Source of the DNA: an uncultured Elusimicrobia bacterium
Lineage (GTDB): Bacteria > Elusimicrobiota > Elusimicrobia > UBA1565 > UBA9628
Assembly: GCA_903874575.1 (NCBI GenBank)
Contig: CAIQSZ010000475.1
Span: forward strand, 1-10,456
DNA length: 10,456 bases
Direction of reading: 5' to 3'
Below, piece by piece: positions 1-6,038 of this stretch. Below the pieces are notes generated by a model that saw only the letters and a program-made list of their open reading frames with translations, was not told where the DNA came from and searched no databases. Within the stretch, counting starts at the first letter, position 1. Each line of letters opens with the position of its first letter. The position numbers and the translations under genes are program-made.

Positions 1-228
1 CCCGATGGTCAGGCCGGCGGGACTCGTCGGATACTGGCCCTCCATGTCGCCGTAGTAGATGGTCAGCGAGGAGCGCAGGGCGCCCAGGTTGCCCTTGGAC
101 GCGCCCTCGGTCGATTTGCGGATGAGTTCTCCGAACTTGGGCACGGCGACGGCCGAGAGGATGCCGATGACGGCGATCACGATCATCAGCTCGATCAAGG
201 TGAATCCCGCGTCTCTTTTCTCGGTCAT
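1..228 (-). CDS. Type IV pilin / pseudopilin (type II secretion major pseudopilin-like), 3' end cut by window edge
   Basis: The 76 visible residues start with a short charged leader (MTEKRDAG), then [21 protein letters not shown], the class III prepilin signal. By analogy with the family, a prepilin peptidase would cut between Gly8 and Phe9 and methylate Phe9. Glu13 is the Glu+5 residue needed for assembly. The hydrophobic stretch forms the N-terminal helix that sits in the inner membrane before polymerisation. The following [23 protein letters not shown] resembles the GspG/pilin-like proteins common in Elusimicrobiota, which is part of the case for that source. The ATG at 228 is the only start that gives the standard leader. 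I see no Shine-Dalgarno sequence, and a TATATT hexamer lies just upstream, so the message may be leaderless. The C-terminal head domain lies outside the window, so pilus and secretion roles cannot be separated here. Confidence 0.93.
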   Translation of the reverse strand, partial: MTEKRDAGFTLIELMIVIAVIGILSAVAVPKFGELIRKSTEGASKGNLGALRSSLTIYYGDMEGQYPTSPAGLTIG

Positions 229-234
229 GTTACG

Positions 235-240
235 AATATA
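235..240 (-). promoter_or_regulatory. Candidate -10 element for the pilin gene
   Basis: The minus strand reads TATATT at 240-235 in a strongly AT-rich island (about 229-262) inside GC-rich DNA. A start site 7-8 nt downstream would fall at the ATG (228), giving a leaderless transcript. An overlapping TATTAT (243-238) is an alternative. I see no good -35 box. Confidence 0.4.
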
Positions 241-242
241 AT
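237..242 (+). promoter_or_regulatory. Candidate -10 element (TATAAT) for the exported cysteine peptidase gene
   Basis: A perfect TATAAT on the plus strand overlaps the divergent pilin -10 candidate. A transcript from here would begin near base 249, leaving about 28 nt before the GTG at 277. The region 17 nt upstream (TCTTTT) is a poor -35 box, so the call rests on the -10 match and its position. Overlap of the two divergent elements would make polymerase binding mutually exclusive. Confidence 0.4.
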
Positions 243-262
243 ATATATCATCTTCATATTCC

Positions 263-286
263 ATGCGTCCGTCGCCGTGCTATTGA
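263..286 (+). other. Seven-codon ATG frame overlapping the peptidase start: upstream ORF or trace of a frameshift
   Basis: ATG at 263 opens a frame that stops with TGA at 284-286, across the GTG start (277) of the next gene in another frame. If two bases in the CGTCCGTC stretch were removed, this ATG would run directly into the hydrophobic [14 protein letters not shown], giving a textbook signal peptide (Met-Arg-hydrophobic core-AAA). The gene's own start is otherwise weak: a GTG, no positive charge and a very short signal. So this is either a real small leader ORF or a sign of an indel or sequencing error. Confidence 0.3.
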
Positions 287-2022
287 CCGCTGCTCTCCCG
301 GCCGCCGCGCAGCCCAAACCGCCCGATGTCTTTGCCGCGGCCCTCGAACAGGTTCGAGACGGCTGCCGGGCCGCGCCGGGCTCGTGCGACAAGCTGACCT
401 CGATCCATGCGGGGTACCTCGCCGAGCTGGCCAGGCTTGATCGCTGCGCGTCCCAGGCCGAGCCGTGCTCGCCTGAACTCGTGCTCTCGACGTTCCGCGC
501 CGCGCAGGCTCTGGATCTACGGGAGAGAGAGCTGCCCGACGCGGCGAGTTCCTCCGGCCCGCGGCGGCCGCTCCTGCGCCTGAGCCTGCTCTTGTCGCGC
601 AACGCCGCGCAGCTGTACGCGCACATCGCGCCGGACGGCGCGCTTGAAGTCGCTTCGAAGATCGCCGCCTATGCGCCCAAAGACGTCGACGCCGCCTGCG
701 CCGCCGCTCCGCGATCGGACGCCTGCGTGCAGGCGCGCCTCTCCTTCAGCGCGGCGCACCGAGCCGCCGGGGACTTGGACGTCTGCGAGAAGAAGCCGTC
801 GAGCGCGCCGTGCGGGTTCGACGACCTCGAGACGATAGCCGCGGCGACGGAAGGAGCGCTGACGTTCTACGAAGCCGCGTCGGCGGGGACGCAGGACGGG
901 CTGCCCACGTTATTCGCGTTCATCAGGGCCGACGGAGCGCGCCTCTCCGTGCTGGCTCATCGGGACCTGGAAAACCAAGACCGCGAGCTTCAGGCGGGCG
1001 TCGCCGCGCTCTCCTCGCGCGCGGACGCCCTGTCCGGCGGCCGCGGCGATTTCGGCGCGGCCGCCGCGCAATTCGAAGCGCTCTGCGAAACGTACCGGAA
1101 GGCCTCGATCTACGTGGATCGTCTGGCCTCCTTCGGCTACGCCGACGGCGCGTACGTCGCGGCTTTCCGCGAGCGAATCAACGCCGCCGTAGCGCGGATG
1201 GCCGCCGTCCGGGCCAAGCTCGTCGCCGTCGACGCCGCCGCCGTCGCCGCGGGCCTGGCGCCCGGCGCCCTCAGCGCGGAGCGGCGCCCTCCGGGAGCCG
1301 GCCCGGCGGCGTCCGCGCCCCTCGCCGGACCCGCGCCGACCTGGCTCAAGCGCGGACCGATCCCCGCTCCGCCGCCGGGCGATGCGACGGCCCCGCCGAT
1401 CCTCCCGGACAGCCCGGACGCGGCGGGACTCATCCGAAACCTGTTCGCGCGCGATCCGCTGAAGGCCGCGGACGCCTATCGGCGCACGGGACTCAGCTAC
1501 ACGGTCGGCGACCCTTCGGGTCGGGCGTCTCTGGTTCACCATCAGAGCGGCAAAACCTGCGACATCGTCGCCCAGCAGGAGTTTTTGGCCTCCTTGAACC
1601 TTGTCTCCGCTTCGGACCCCGCCCAAGCCGAAGACGGTCTTCTCAACGAGGCCGCCAAGCTGGGTTTCTTCAGGAAGGACACCCCTGTGGCTTACGGTAC
1701 GAGCCTGCTCGTCAATCGGCGCGTATTGATGAGAAGAAGCGAAGGCGCCTCCTTCCGAGACCTCGACGCGGCCGCGCGCCGCGGCGGCATGATCATCGCT
1801 CAGGTCGACGCCCGCCATCTATGGAACGCGGCCTCCCCAGGAATCATCGGTCACGCGGTCGTGATCATCGGAGCGGAAGTCTCGCGCGTGAGCGGCAGGA
1901 CCCTCGGCTACTACATCAACGACAGCGGCACCAATCCTCCCGGGCGGGGCCGCTTCATCCCGATCGAGATGTTCCGCGAGGCTTGGAACGGATATTCGAA
2001 AAGCTACGCCGAAGTGCGATAA
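277..2022 (+). CDS. Exported protein with C-terminal papain-like / C39-like cysteine peptidase domain
   Basis: The protein has 581 residues from a GTG start. Residues 1-12 ([12 protein letters not shown]) look like the end of a signal peptide; no ATG opens this frame nearby. Residues 25-310 are mostly helical and Ala-rich, with four cysteine pairs (C30/C37, C57/C64, C141/C150, C170/C179), consistent with disulfides in the periplasm. Residues about 325-390 form a Pro/Ala-rich linker. The C-terminal domain (about 390-581) has a Cys-His-Asp arrangement: Cys428 in [10 protein letters not shown], His526 in [10 protein letters not shown] and Asp549 in YYINDSGT. The GHAVVxxG...YxNDxG pattern is typical of C39-like and papain-fold peptidases, and Gln423 could be the oxyanion residue. 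No transporter or double-glycine substrate is visible nearby, so a bacteriocin-type role is unsupported. It could be a peptidase, a transglutaminase-like enzyme or an inactive binder. The fold call is fairly firm; substrate is unknown. I did not recognise the N-terminal half. Confidence 0.75.
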   Translation: MLLTAALPAAAQPKPPDVFAAALEQVRDGCRAAPGSCDKLTSIHAGYLAELARLDRCASQAEPCSPELVLSTFRAAQALDLRERELPDAASSSGPRRPLLRLSLLLSRNAAQLYAHIAPDGALEVASKIAAYAPKDVDAACAAAPRSDACVQARLSFSAAHRAAGDLDVCEKKPSSAPCGFDDLETIAAATEGALTFYEAASAGTQDGLPTLFAFIRADGARLSVLAHRDLENQDRELQAGVAALSSRADALSGGRGDFGAAAAQFEALCETYRKASIYVDRLASFGYADGAYVAAFRERINAAVARMAAVRAKLVAVDAAAVAAGLAPGALSAERRPPGAGPAASAPLAGPAPTWLKRGPIPAPPPGDATAPPILPDSPDAAGLIRNLFARDPLKAADAYRRTGLSYTVGDPSGRASLVHHQSGKTCDIVAQQEFLASLNLVSASDPAQAEDGLLNEAAKLGFFRKDTPVAYGTSLLVNRRVLMRRSEGASFRDLDAAARRGGMIIAQVDARHLWNAASPGIIGHAVVIIGAEVSRVSGRTLGYYINDSGTNPPGRGRFIPIEMFREAWNGYSKSYAEVR

Positions 2023-2065
2023 GTTCGGACCCGCAAAACGATAATTTATTCGGCGGCCGATCGTG

Positions 2066-2071
2066 TATAAT
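2066..2071 (+). promoter_or_regulatory. -10 element (TATAAT) of the arsenic operon promoter
   Basis: A perfect TATAAT lies in the AT-richer 67-nt gap before arsR. The best -35 candidate is the weak TTTATT at 2045-2050, only 15 nt away. Transcription would begin near 2078, leaving about 12 nt before the ATG and no Shine-Dalgarno sequence. The element partly overlaps the proposed ArsR operator, as expected for repression by blocking polymerase. Confidence 0.6.
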
Positions 2072-2093
2072 ACATCCGCTTAAGCAAATATGT
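2070..2093 (+). promoter_or_regulatory. Probable ArsR operator: imperfect 24-bp dyad
   Basis: A perfect core palindrome GCTTAAGC (2078-2085) extends outward to a 24-bp imperfect dyad in which 8 of 12 base pairs match across the centre between 2081 and 2082 (outer arms ATACAT and ATATGT). It covers the end of the -10 box, the expected transcription start and the arsR start codon. ArsR/SmtB repressors bind imperfect inverted repeats in this position, so autoregulation is the natural reading. Binding is inferred, not shown. Confidence 0.45.
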
Positions 2094-2437
2094 CCGAACC
2101 CCGCCTGAACCGGATGTTCCGCGCCTTCGCCGACGAGACCCGGCTGAGAATCCTGCATCTGCTGGCGCGGGGCGAGCTGTGCGTGCGCGACCTCACGGCG
2201 GTCCTGGACGCGCCGCAGTCGAAGGTGTCCCGGCACCTGGGCTACTTGCGGCAGGCGGGCCTGGTCGCAGACCGCAAGGACGGGAAATGGCGCCGCTACC
2301 GTCTCTCCCGGGCCGAGAGCCGTTTCCAGAAAGGGCTTTTCGGCTGCCTGGACGACTGCTTCGCCGAGGTCGGCATCCTGAAGAGCGACGCCCGGAAAAT
2401 AAAGAAGCTTAAGGCGAGCCGTAAAAGGAATCCATGA
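2090..2437 (+). CDS. arsR: ArsR-family arsenic-responsive transcriptional repressor
   Basis: This 115-residue protein has the length and layout of the ArsR/SmtB winged-helix family: FADETRLRILHLLARGEL (helix 2-3), then the recognition helix region QSKVSRHLGYLRQAGLV (about 69-85 in homologues, here starting near residue 43) and a wing KDGKWRRYRL. It would act as a cytoplasmic dimer repressing its own operon until As(III) or Sb(III) binds. The classic metal site ELCVCDL reads ELCVRDL here: Cys31 is kept, but the second Cys is Arg33. Two further cysteines, Cys86 and Cys90 (GCLDDC), lie near the C terminus and could complete a three-thiol arsenite site, alone with Cys31 or across the dimer. The start is fixed by the family N terminus. 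The stop overlaps the arsC start by 4 nt (ATGA). Confidence 0.93.
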   Translation: MSEPRLNRMFRAFADETRLRILHLLARGELCVRDLTAVLDAPQSKVSRHLGYLRQAGLVADRKDGKWRRYRLSRAESRFQKGLFGCLDDCFAEVGILKSDARKIKKLKASRKRNP

Positions 2438-2826
2438 AAAAACGCGTGCTGTTCGTGTGCGTCGAGAATTCCTGCCGCAGCCAGATGGCCGAGGGCTACG
2501 CGCGGGCGCTGGGCGAAGGCGTGCTGGAAGCCTGGAGCGCCGGGTCGAGACCGTCCGGCAAGGTCAATGAGACCGCCGTCGCCTTGATGAAGGAGGACGG
2601 CGTCAACATCGGCCTCCATAAGTCGAAGGGCCTGAACGAGCTGCCCGCCGGTACCTGGGACTACGTCGTCACGATGGGCTGCGGCGACGCCTGCCCGGCG
2701 CTGCCCGCCCGCAGGCGGCTGGACTGGGCGCTCCCCGACCCCAAGCATCTGCCGCCGGACGGTTTCCGCGAAGTGCGCGACGACATCAAGGCGCGCGTGC
2801 GCAAGCTGGCGCAAGAAAGCGCATGA
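2434..2826 (+). CDS. arsC: Arsenate reductase ArsC, low-molecular-weight phosphatase (thioredoxin-coupled type)
   Basis: ArsC reduces arsenate to arsenite in the cytoplasm so that it can be exported by the next gene's product. The 130-residue protein starts with the beta strand and P-loop [17 protein letters not shown]: Cys9 is the nucleophile of the CX5R loop, Cys14 lies inside the loop and Arg15 closes it. Cys83 and Cys87 in MGCGDACP correspond to the redox pair that forms the relay disulfide in the thioredoxin-linked family (Cys82/Cys89 in the pI258 enzyme), here with a shorter CX3C spacing. DWALPDP carries the expected acid Asp. The length is normal for the family and it is unlike the glutaredoxin-linked R773 type. 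The ATG overlaps the arsR stop, and its own stop overlaps the acr3 start, each by 4 nt, which indicates translational coupling. Confidence 0.95.
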   Translation: MKKRVLFVCVENSCRSQMAEGYARALGEGVLEAWSAGSRPSGKVNETAVALMKEDGVNIGLHKSKGLNELPAGTWDYVVTMGCGDACPALPARRRLDWALPDPKHLPPDGFREVRDDIKARVRKLAQESA

Positions 2827-3902
2827 ACGCCCCCCTTCGCGAAGGCTCGGTCGCAAGCCGCCTGGGCTTCCTCGATCGCTACCTGACCGGCTGGATCTTC
2901 GCGGCGATGGCACTAGGCGTGGCGCTGGGCTATTTTCTGCCCGGCGTGCCGGCCTTCGTCGACCGCTTCCGGTCGGGAACGACGAACATCCCGATCGCCG
3001 TCGGCCTGATCCTGATGATGTACCCGCCGCTGGCCAAGGTCCGCTACGAGGAACTCGGCGACGTGTTCCGAGACAAGAAGGTGCTGGGGCTTTCGCTGCT
3101 GCAGAACTGGGTCATCGGACCGGTGCTGATGTTCGCCTTGGCCGTGATCTTCCTGCACCGCTATCCGGAGTACATGGTGGGCCTGATCATGATCGGCCTG
3201 GCGCGGTGCATCGCCATGGTGATCGTCTGGAACGACCTGGCCGGCGGCGACGCCGAATACGCCGCGGGCCTGGTGGCCTTCAACAGCGTCTTCCAGGTCC
3301 TGTTCTACAGTCTCTACGCCTACGTGTTCGTGACCGTGCTCCTGCCGCTGTTCGGCCTGGCGGGCGCGGCCGTGCCGGTGAGCATGGGCCAGATCGCTCG
3401 GAGCGTTTTTCTGTATCTGGGGGTCCCGTTCATCGCGGGGATGCTGACGCGCTCGGCGCTGACGCGCGCCAAGGGAAGGCAGTGGTATGAGCGGGAGTTC
3501 ATCCCGCGCCTCAGCCCGCTGACGCTGGTCTCGCTGCTCTTCACGATCCTGGTCATGTTCAGCCTGAAAGGCCGGATGATCGTGCGCATCCCCCTGGACG
3601 TCCTGCGCATCGCCGTGCCGCTGCTGATTTACTTCGTGGTCATGTTCCTGGTCAGCTTCTGGCTGGGCGAGAAGGCCGGCGCCGGCTACGCCAAGACGGC
3701 GACCCTCGCCTTCACGGCCGCCAGCAATAATTTCGAGCTGGCCATCGCCGTGGCCGTCGCCGTGTTCGGCATCGACTCGGGCCAGGCGCTGGCCGCCGTC
3801 GTCGGGCCGCTGGTCGAAGTGCCGGCGCTCATCGGCCTGGTCAAGGTCGCGCTCCGCTTCCGCGAGAAAAGCCGCCTCGACGGGCGACTTCAAGACGCGT
3901 GA
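2823..3902 (+). CDS. acr3: Arsenite efflux permease of the Acr3 family
   Basis: The protein has 359 residues and about ten hydrophobic segments, the usual size of Acr3 (BART superfamily), an inner-membrane carrier that expels As(OH)3 using the proton gradient. The two residues known to be essential in Alkaliphilus metalliredigens Acr3, Cys129 and Glu305, are at exactly the same numbers here: Cys129 in [19 protein letters not shown] and Glu305 in [11 protein letters not shown]. The N terminus [20 protein letters not shown] and the [19 protein letters not shown] segment are also typical. It is unrelated to the ArsB exporter, and no arsA ATPase gene is present, so it would work as a secondary carrier. 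The start codon lies in ATGA with the arsC stop, and the end lies in GTGA with the start of the outer-membrane gene. Confidence 0.96.
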   Translation: MNAPLREGSVASRLGFLDRYLTGWIFAAMALGVALGYFLPGVPAFVDRFRSGTTNIPIAVGLILMMYPPLAKVRYEELGDVFRDKKVLGLSLLQNWVIGPVLMFALAVIFLHRYPEYMVGLIMIGLARCIAMVIVWNDLAGGDAEYAAGLVAFNSVFQVLFYSLYAYVFVTVLLPLFGLAGAAVPVSMGQIARSVFLYLGVPFIAGMLTRSALTRAKGRQWYEREFIPRLSPLTLVSLLFTILVMFSLKGRMIVRIPLDVLRIAVPLLIYFVVMFLVSFWLGEKAGAGYAKTATLAFTAASNNFELAIAVAVAVFGIDSGQALAAVVGPLVEVPALIGLVKVALRFREKSRLDGRLQDA

Positions 3903-5128
3903 GCCGAGACAAGGCCGTTTTCGCCGCCGTCGTTTTCGCCGCGCTCCAGGCGCTGGCGCCGGGAGCGCGGGCGCACGACGGCTTGGCGATCCAGCGGCAG
4001 ATCAGCGACATGATCCCCGAGCACCATCAATCCACGGGAAGCGCTACCTCCAAGAACTGGGCGGTGCTGCCGGAGGCCGGCTACAGCCCGGACCAGAAGC
4101 TCAACGGCGGGGTCAAGTTCACCGGCCGGGACCTCACCGGCCGGGATTTGACGATCGACGCGGAGCTGAACGCGGCCATGGGCCGCCAGCTCGGCGTCGA
4201 CGTGGCCGTCCTCGCCCCCCATCTCCTCGATCGGCGCGCGATCAACCTCGACGAGTATCACTACTATCTCAGCCCCGAAAAAGAATTCTTCGGCATCGGC
4301 AACAATCACGCGCGCTCGGCGCTGTCCGCGCACCGCGTCGAACGCCAGCGCGCCTTCTTCACGCTCGCCTACCATCTCTCCCAGGATTTGCTGGTCGCCG
4401 CGTCGGCGGGACTGCGCCGGACCCGGATTTCCCGCAGTCCGGGGCAGACCGGGCCGACGCCGTCCACGCTGGACGCTTTTCCCAGGCTGACGGGAATCGC
4501 CGGCGGATGGACCAATCCGCTCATCGTCTCGCTGGTCTACAACGACCGCGAAAGCATAACGCGGCCGACGCGGGGATGGAGCGCCATCGGCACCGTCGAA
4601 CACGTCAATTCGAACCTGGCCAACGACTTTCATTTCACCCGCTACACCCTCGACGCCAGCTATCTTCAGCCGCTGAGAACGCGCAACAATGTCCTCGGCC
4701 TGCATCTGGGCGGGGAATACATGTCCGGCAGCGGCCGGCAGATTCCGTTCTTCGAGCTGGCCTCCATGGGCGGCGCCGACGACATGCGCGGATTTTTCCC
4801 CGACCGCTTCCTGGGAACCAGCCGCCTGTCGATCAACGCCGAATACCGCGCCCGGGCCGCCGACTTCGACTTCATGCGGCTGTGGCGCGTGCAGATCGAC
4901 GGCGTCCTTTTCAGCGACGCCGGGCAAGTCTTCATCACCAACAGCGACCTGTCGCGCGAGTTCCGCGTCCGGGCGTCGCGCCTTCCGGGAATCTTCGAGG
5001 AGTTCCGATACAGCTACGGCACCGGCCTGCGGATCGCGCTGGGCGAGGCGATCCTGGCGCGGCTGGACGTCGGCTTCAGCAACGAGCGGACCGGCCTGGT
5101 GTATCTGGTCTTCGGACACACGTTCTGA
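3899..5128 (+). CDS. Omp85/BamA-like outer-membrane beta-barrel protein (surface antigen D15 domain), no POTRA
   Basis: The 409-residue protein opens with a signal peptide ([18 protein letters not shown], cleavage likely after ARA25). After a short N-terminal segment the rest alternates polar and hydrophobic residues like a 16-strand barrel. MRGF at 296-299, inside [16 protein letters not shown], matches the conserved (V/I)RG(F/Y) loop-6 motif of Omp85 proteins, and the chain ends in a beta-signal-like [10 protein letters not shown] with terminal Phe. The 409 residues leave room for the barrel only: I see no POTRA repeats, patatin or FhaC-type domain, unlike BamA, TamA or FhaC. A GTG start is chosen because GTGA overlaps the acr3 stop and leads straight into the signal peptide. 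Translational coupling to acr3 makes it the fourth gene of the arsenic operon. Its job there is unknown: it could help arsenite leave the periplasm, insert a membrane component, or be a passive barrel. Confidence 0.85.
   Translation: MSRDKAVFAAVVFAALQALAPGARAHDGLAIQRQISDMIPEHHQSTGSATSKNWAVLPEAGYSPDQKLNGGVKFTGRDLTGRDLTIDAELNAAMGRQLGVDVAVLAPHLLDRRAINLDEYHYYLSPEKEFFGIGNNHARSALSAHRVERQRAFFTLAYHLSQDLLVAASAGLRRTRISRSPGQTGPTPSTLDAFPRLTGIAGGWTNPLIVSLVYNDRESITRPTRGWSAIGTVEHVNSNLANDFHFTRYTLDASYLQPLRTRNNVLGLHLGGEYMSGSGRQIPFFELASMGGADDMRGFFPDRFLGTSRLSINAEYRARAADFDFMRLWRVQIDGVLFSDAGQVFITNSDLSREFRVRASRLPGIFEEFRYSYGTGLRIALGEAILARLDVGFSNERTGLVYLVFGHTF
4121..4150 (+). repeat. Two-copy 15-bp in-frame tandem repeat ([10 protein letters not shown])
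   Basis: ACCGGCCGGGACCTC is followed directly by ACCGGCCGGGATTTG, duplicating five residues near the start of the barrel protein. It looks like a small local duplication by slippage. Each unit contains the palindrome CCGGCCGG. No function is implied. Confidence 0.7.
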
Positions 5129-5181
5129 TCCTGAGGCGGAACGCTCGAAGAGACGACTGGATGCGGGCGACCCAGGGTTGA

Positions 5182-5187
5182 TATCAT
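5182..5187 (+). promoter_or_regulatory. Candidate -10 element (TATCAT) for the zinc-ribbon / cvpA pair
   Basis: TATCAT lies in the 81-nt gap after the arsenic operon. Transcription from near 5194 would leave a short leader carrying GGAGG (5201-5205). This position overlaps the ATG at 5186, which argues for the internal start at 5210. No convincing -35 box is visible, and I see no terminator hairpin between 5129 and 5181, so read-through from the arsenic operon remains possible. Confidence 0.35.
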
Positions 5188-5200
5188 GAGGGCGCGGATT

Positions 5201-5205
5201 GGAGG
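5201..5205 (+). promoter_or_regulatory. Shine-Dalgarno sequence GGAGG deciding the start at 5210
   Basis: GGAGG lies 4 nt before the ATG at 5210 and is the clearest ribosome binding site in the window. No comparable site precedes the in-frame ATG at 5186. Confidence 0.6.
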
Positions 5206-5209
5206 CGGC

Positions 5210-5395
5210 ATGAAAGCAAGAGACGGAGACGTCCAGGTGAAGGAAGGCGCGCAAGGCGCGGGACGCCGGACCGGCGGCGCCAAGCGCGCGGCCGGAGCCT
5301 GCCCCTCGTGCAAGACCGAAGTGCCGGCCAAGCCGGGCTTCCGCTTCGCGACCCTCAAATGCCCGAAGTGCGCGACCCCGATGGGCCGGCAATAA
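5210..5395 (+). CDS. Small zinc-ribbon protein
   Basis: The protein has 61 residues from the ATG at 5210; an in-frame ATG at 5186 would add eight. The first 30 residues are basic and rich in Gly, Ala and Arg and are probably disordered. The C-terminal half carries two cysteine knuckles, CPSC (31-34) and CPKC (51-54), separated by 16 residues, the arrangement of a four-Cys zinc ribbon. Such modules bind nucleic acid or protein partners, and nothing here says which. The GGAGG before 5210 and the -10-like box covering 5186 favour the shorter form. The next gene starts 21 nt downstream on the same strand, so the two are probably co-transcribed. I do not recognise a named family beyond the ribbon. 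Confidence 0.7.
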   Translation: MKARDGDVQVKEGAQGAGRRTGGAKRAAGACPSCKTEVPAKPGFRFATLKCPKCATPMGRQ

Positions 5396-5416
5396 GCCCC
5401 CCGAACCCCCGGAACC

Positions 5417-5983
5417 ATGGCCATCGATCTGTGGATGCTCGCTCTGCTCGTGCTCTTCACGCTTGCCGGCCATTCCTCCGGAGCCGTGCGGCAGATCTCC
5501 CACTGGATCGGCTTGGCCGCGGCCTTCCTGTTCGCCAAGCCCGCCGCGACTTTACTTAGCCCGACGGTGGCGGCGCGCATGAACTGGCCGCCGACCTTCG
5601 CCGCTAAAATCCTGCACGTCGTTCTGCTGCTTGTGATCCTCCTCACCGTCGGCATGGCGGCCAGGGCGGTCTTGAACGCCCTGGAACCGGGCGAAGAAAG
5701 GGGCCCGCTCGACCAAAGCCTGGGCGCGGTGGTGGGCGCCGCCAAAGGCGGGCTGATCGTGTTCGCCCTGCTTTGCCTCGGCGTGTCCCTGGAGAAAACC
5801 CTGGCCCGGATGCATTTCGACTTGGAGGCCAAGACGCGCGGCTCCGTCGCCATGGCCTTCGCCCGCAAGCACAACCTGTTCGCCCACGCCAATCTTCCGC
5901 CCTTGGAAGCGCTCAAGACGCTCTCGGACCAAAGCCTGAAGATCGAAAATCCCGACATCGTCCGGAAGCTTAAACCCCATTAA
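5417..5983 (+). CDS. CvpA-family inner-membrane protein
   Basis: The 188-residue protein has four hydrophobic segments at about 5-20, 27-45, 62-87 and 102-122, followed by a charged cytoplasmic or periplasmic tail of about 65 residues. The segment PLDQSLGAVVGAAKGGLIVFALL matches the conserved D-x-x-LG-x-x-x-G-x-x-x-G region of the CvpA family. CvpA was named for colicin V production in E. coli and has since been tied to envelope stress tolerance; its molecular action is not settled. Length and topology are normal, except that the tail is longer than the transmembrane core requires and ends in a basic KLKPH. The ATG has only a weak GGA upstream. It follows the zinc-ribbon gene after 21 nt, suggesting one transcript. 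Confidence 0.85.
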   Translation: MAIDLWMLALLVLFTLAGHSSGAVRQISHWIGLAAAFLFAKPAATLLSPTVAARMNWPPTFAAKILHVVLLLVILLTVGMAARAVLNALEPGEERGPLDQSLGAVVGAAKGGLIVFALLCLGVSLEKTLARMHFDLEAKTRGSVAMAFARKHNLFAHANLPPLEALKTLSDQSLKIENPDIVRKLKPH

Positions 5984-6001
5984 TTCGACATATCCCGGCC
6001 C

Positions 6002-6030
6002 TTGATGGAATACGGTCCGGTGTCTACACT
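6002..6030 (+). promoter_or_regulatory. Sigma-70-like promoter of the kinase-like gene
   Basis: TTGATG (6002-6007) and TACACT (6025-6030) are separated by exactly 17 nt, each matching the consensus hexamer at four of six positions. Initiation 7-8 nt after the -10 box would fall at about 6037-6038, next to the ATG at 6039, so the transcript may be leaderless. The 55-nt gap after cvpA holds no terminator hairpin that I can see. Confidence 0.5.
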
Positions 6031-6038
6031 TGGGGCGA

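Noticed and set aside
59..241. Small plus-strand frame opposite the pilin start
   Set aside because: It is exactly antisense to the highly conserved prepilin signal and has no recognisable features.
1227..1255. GCC/GTC-rich triplet run resembling a microsatellite
   Set aside because: It only encodes an Ala/Val-rich helix segment in the peptidase gene, with mixed triplets and no exact long repeat.
810..2108. Long open frame on the plus strand inside the peptidase gene (432 codons)
   Set aside because: Its translation is almost entirely Arg, Gly, Pro and Ala with no domain, and it overlaps a frame with a signal peptide and a peptidase motif. High GC keeps such shadow frames free of stops.
2913..3893. 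326-codon minus-strand frame opposite acr3, very rich in His, Asp, Gln and Arg
   Set aside because: This composition is what results when a hydrophobic membrane gene is read on the other strand. Acr3 with Cys129 and Glu305 is certain.
3890..5503. 537-codon minus-strand frame opposite the barrel gene
   Set aside because: The product has no recognisable motif and low-complexity Gly, Ala, Glu and Arg. The plus strand carries a signal peptide, Omp85 motif and 4-nt overlap with acr3.
5014..5958. 314-codon minus-strand frame across the end of the barrel gene, the zinc ribbon and cvpA
   Set aside because: It crosses three plausible plus-strand genes, has no domain and shows a Ser/Ala/Arg-rich shadow composition.
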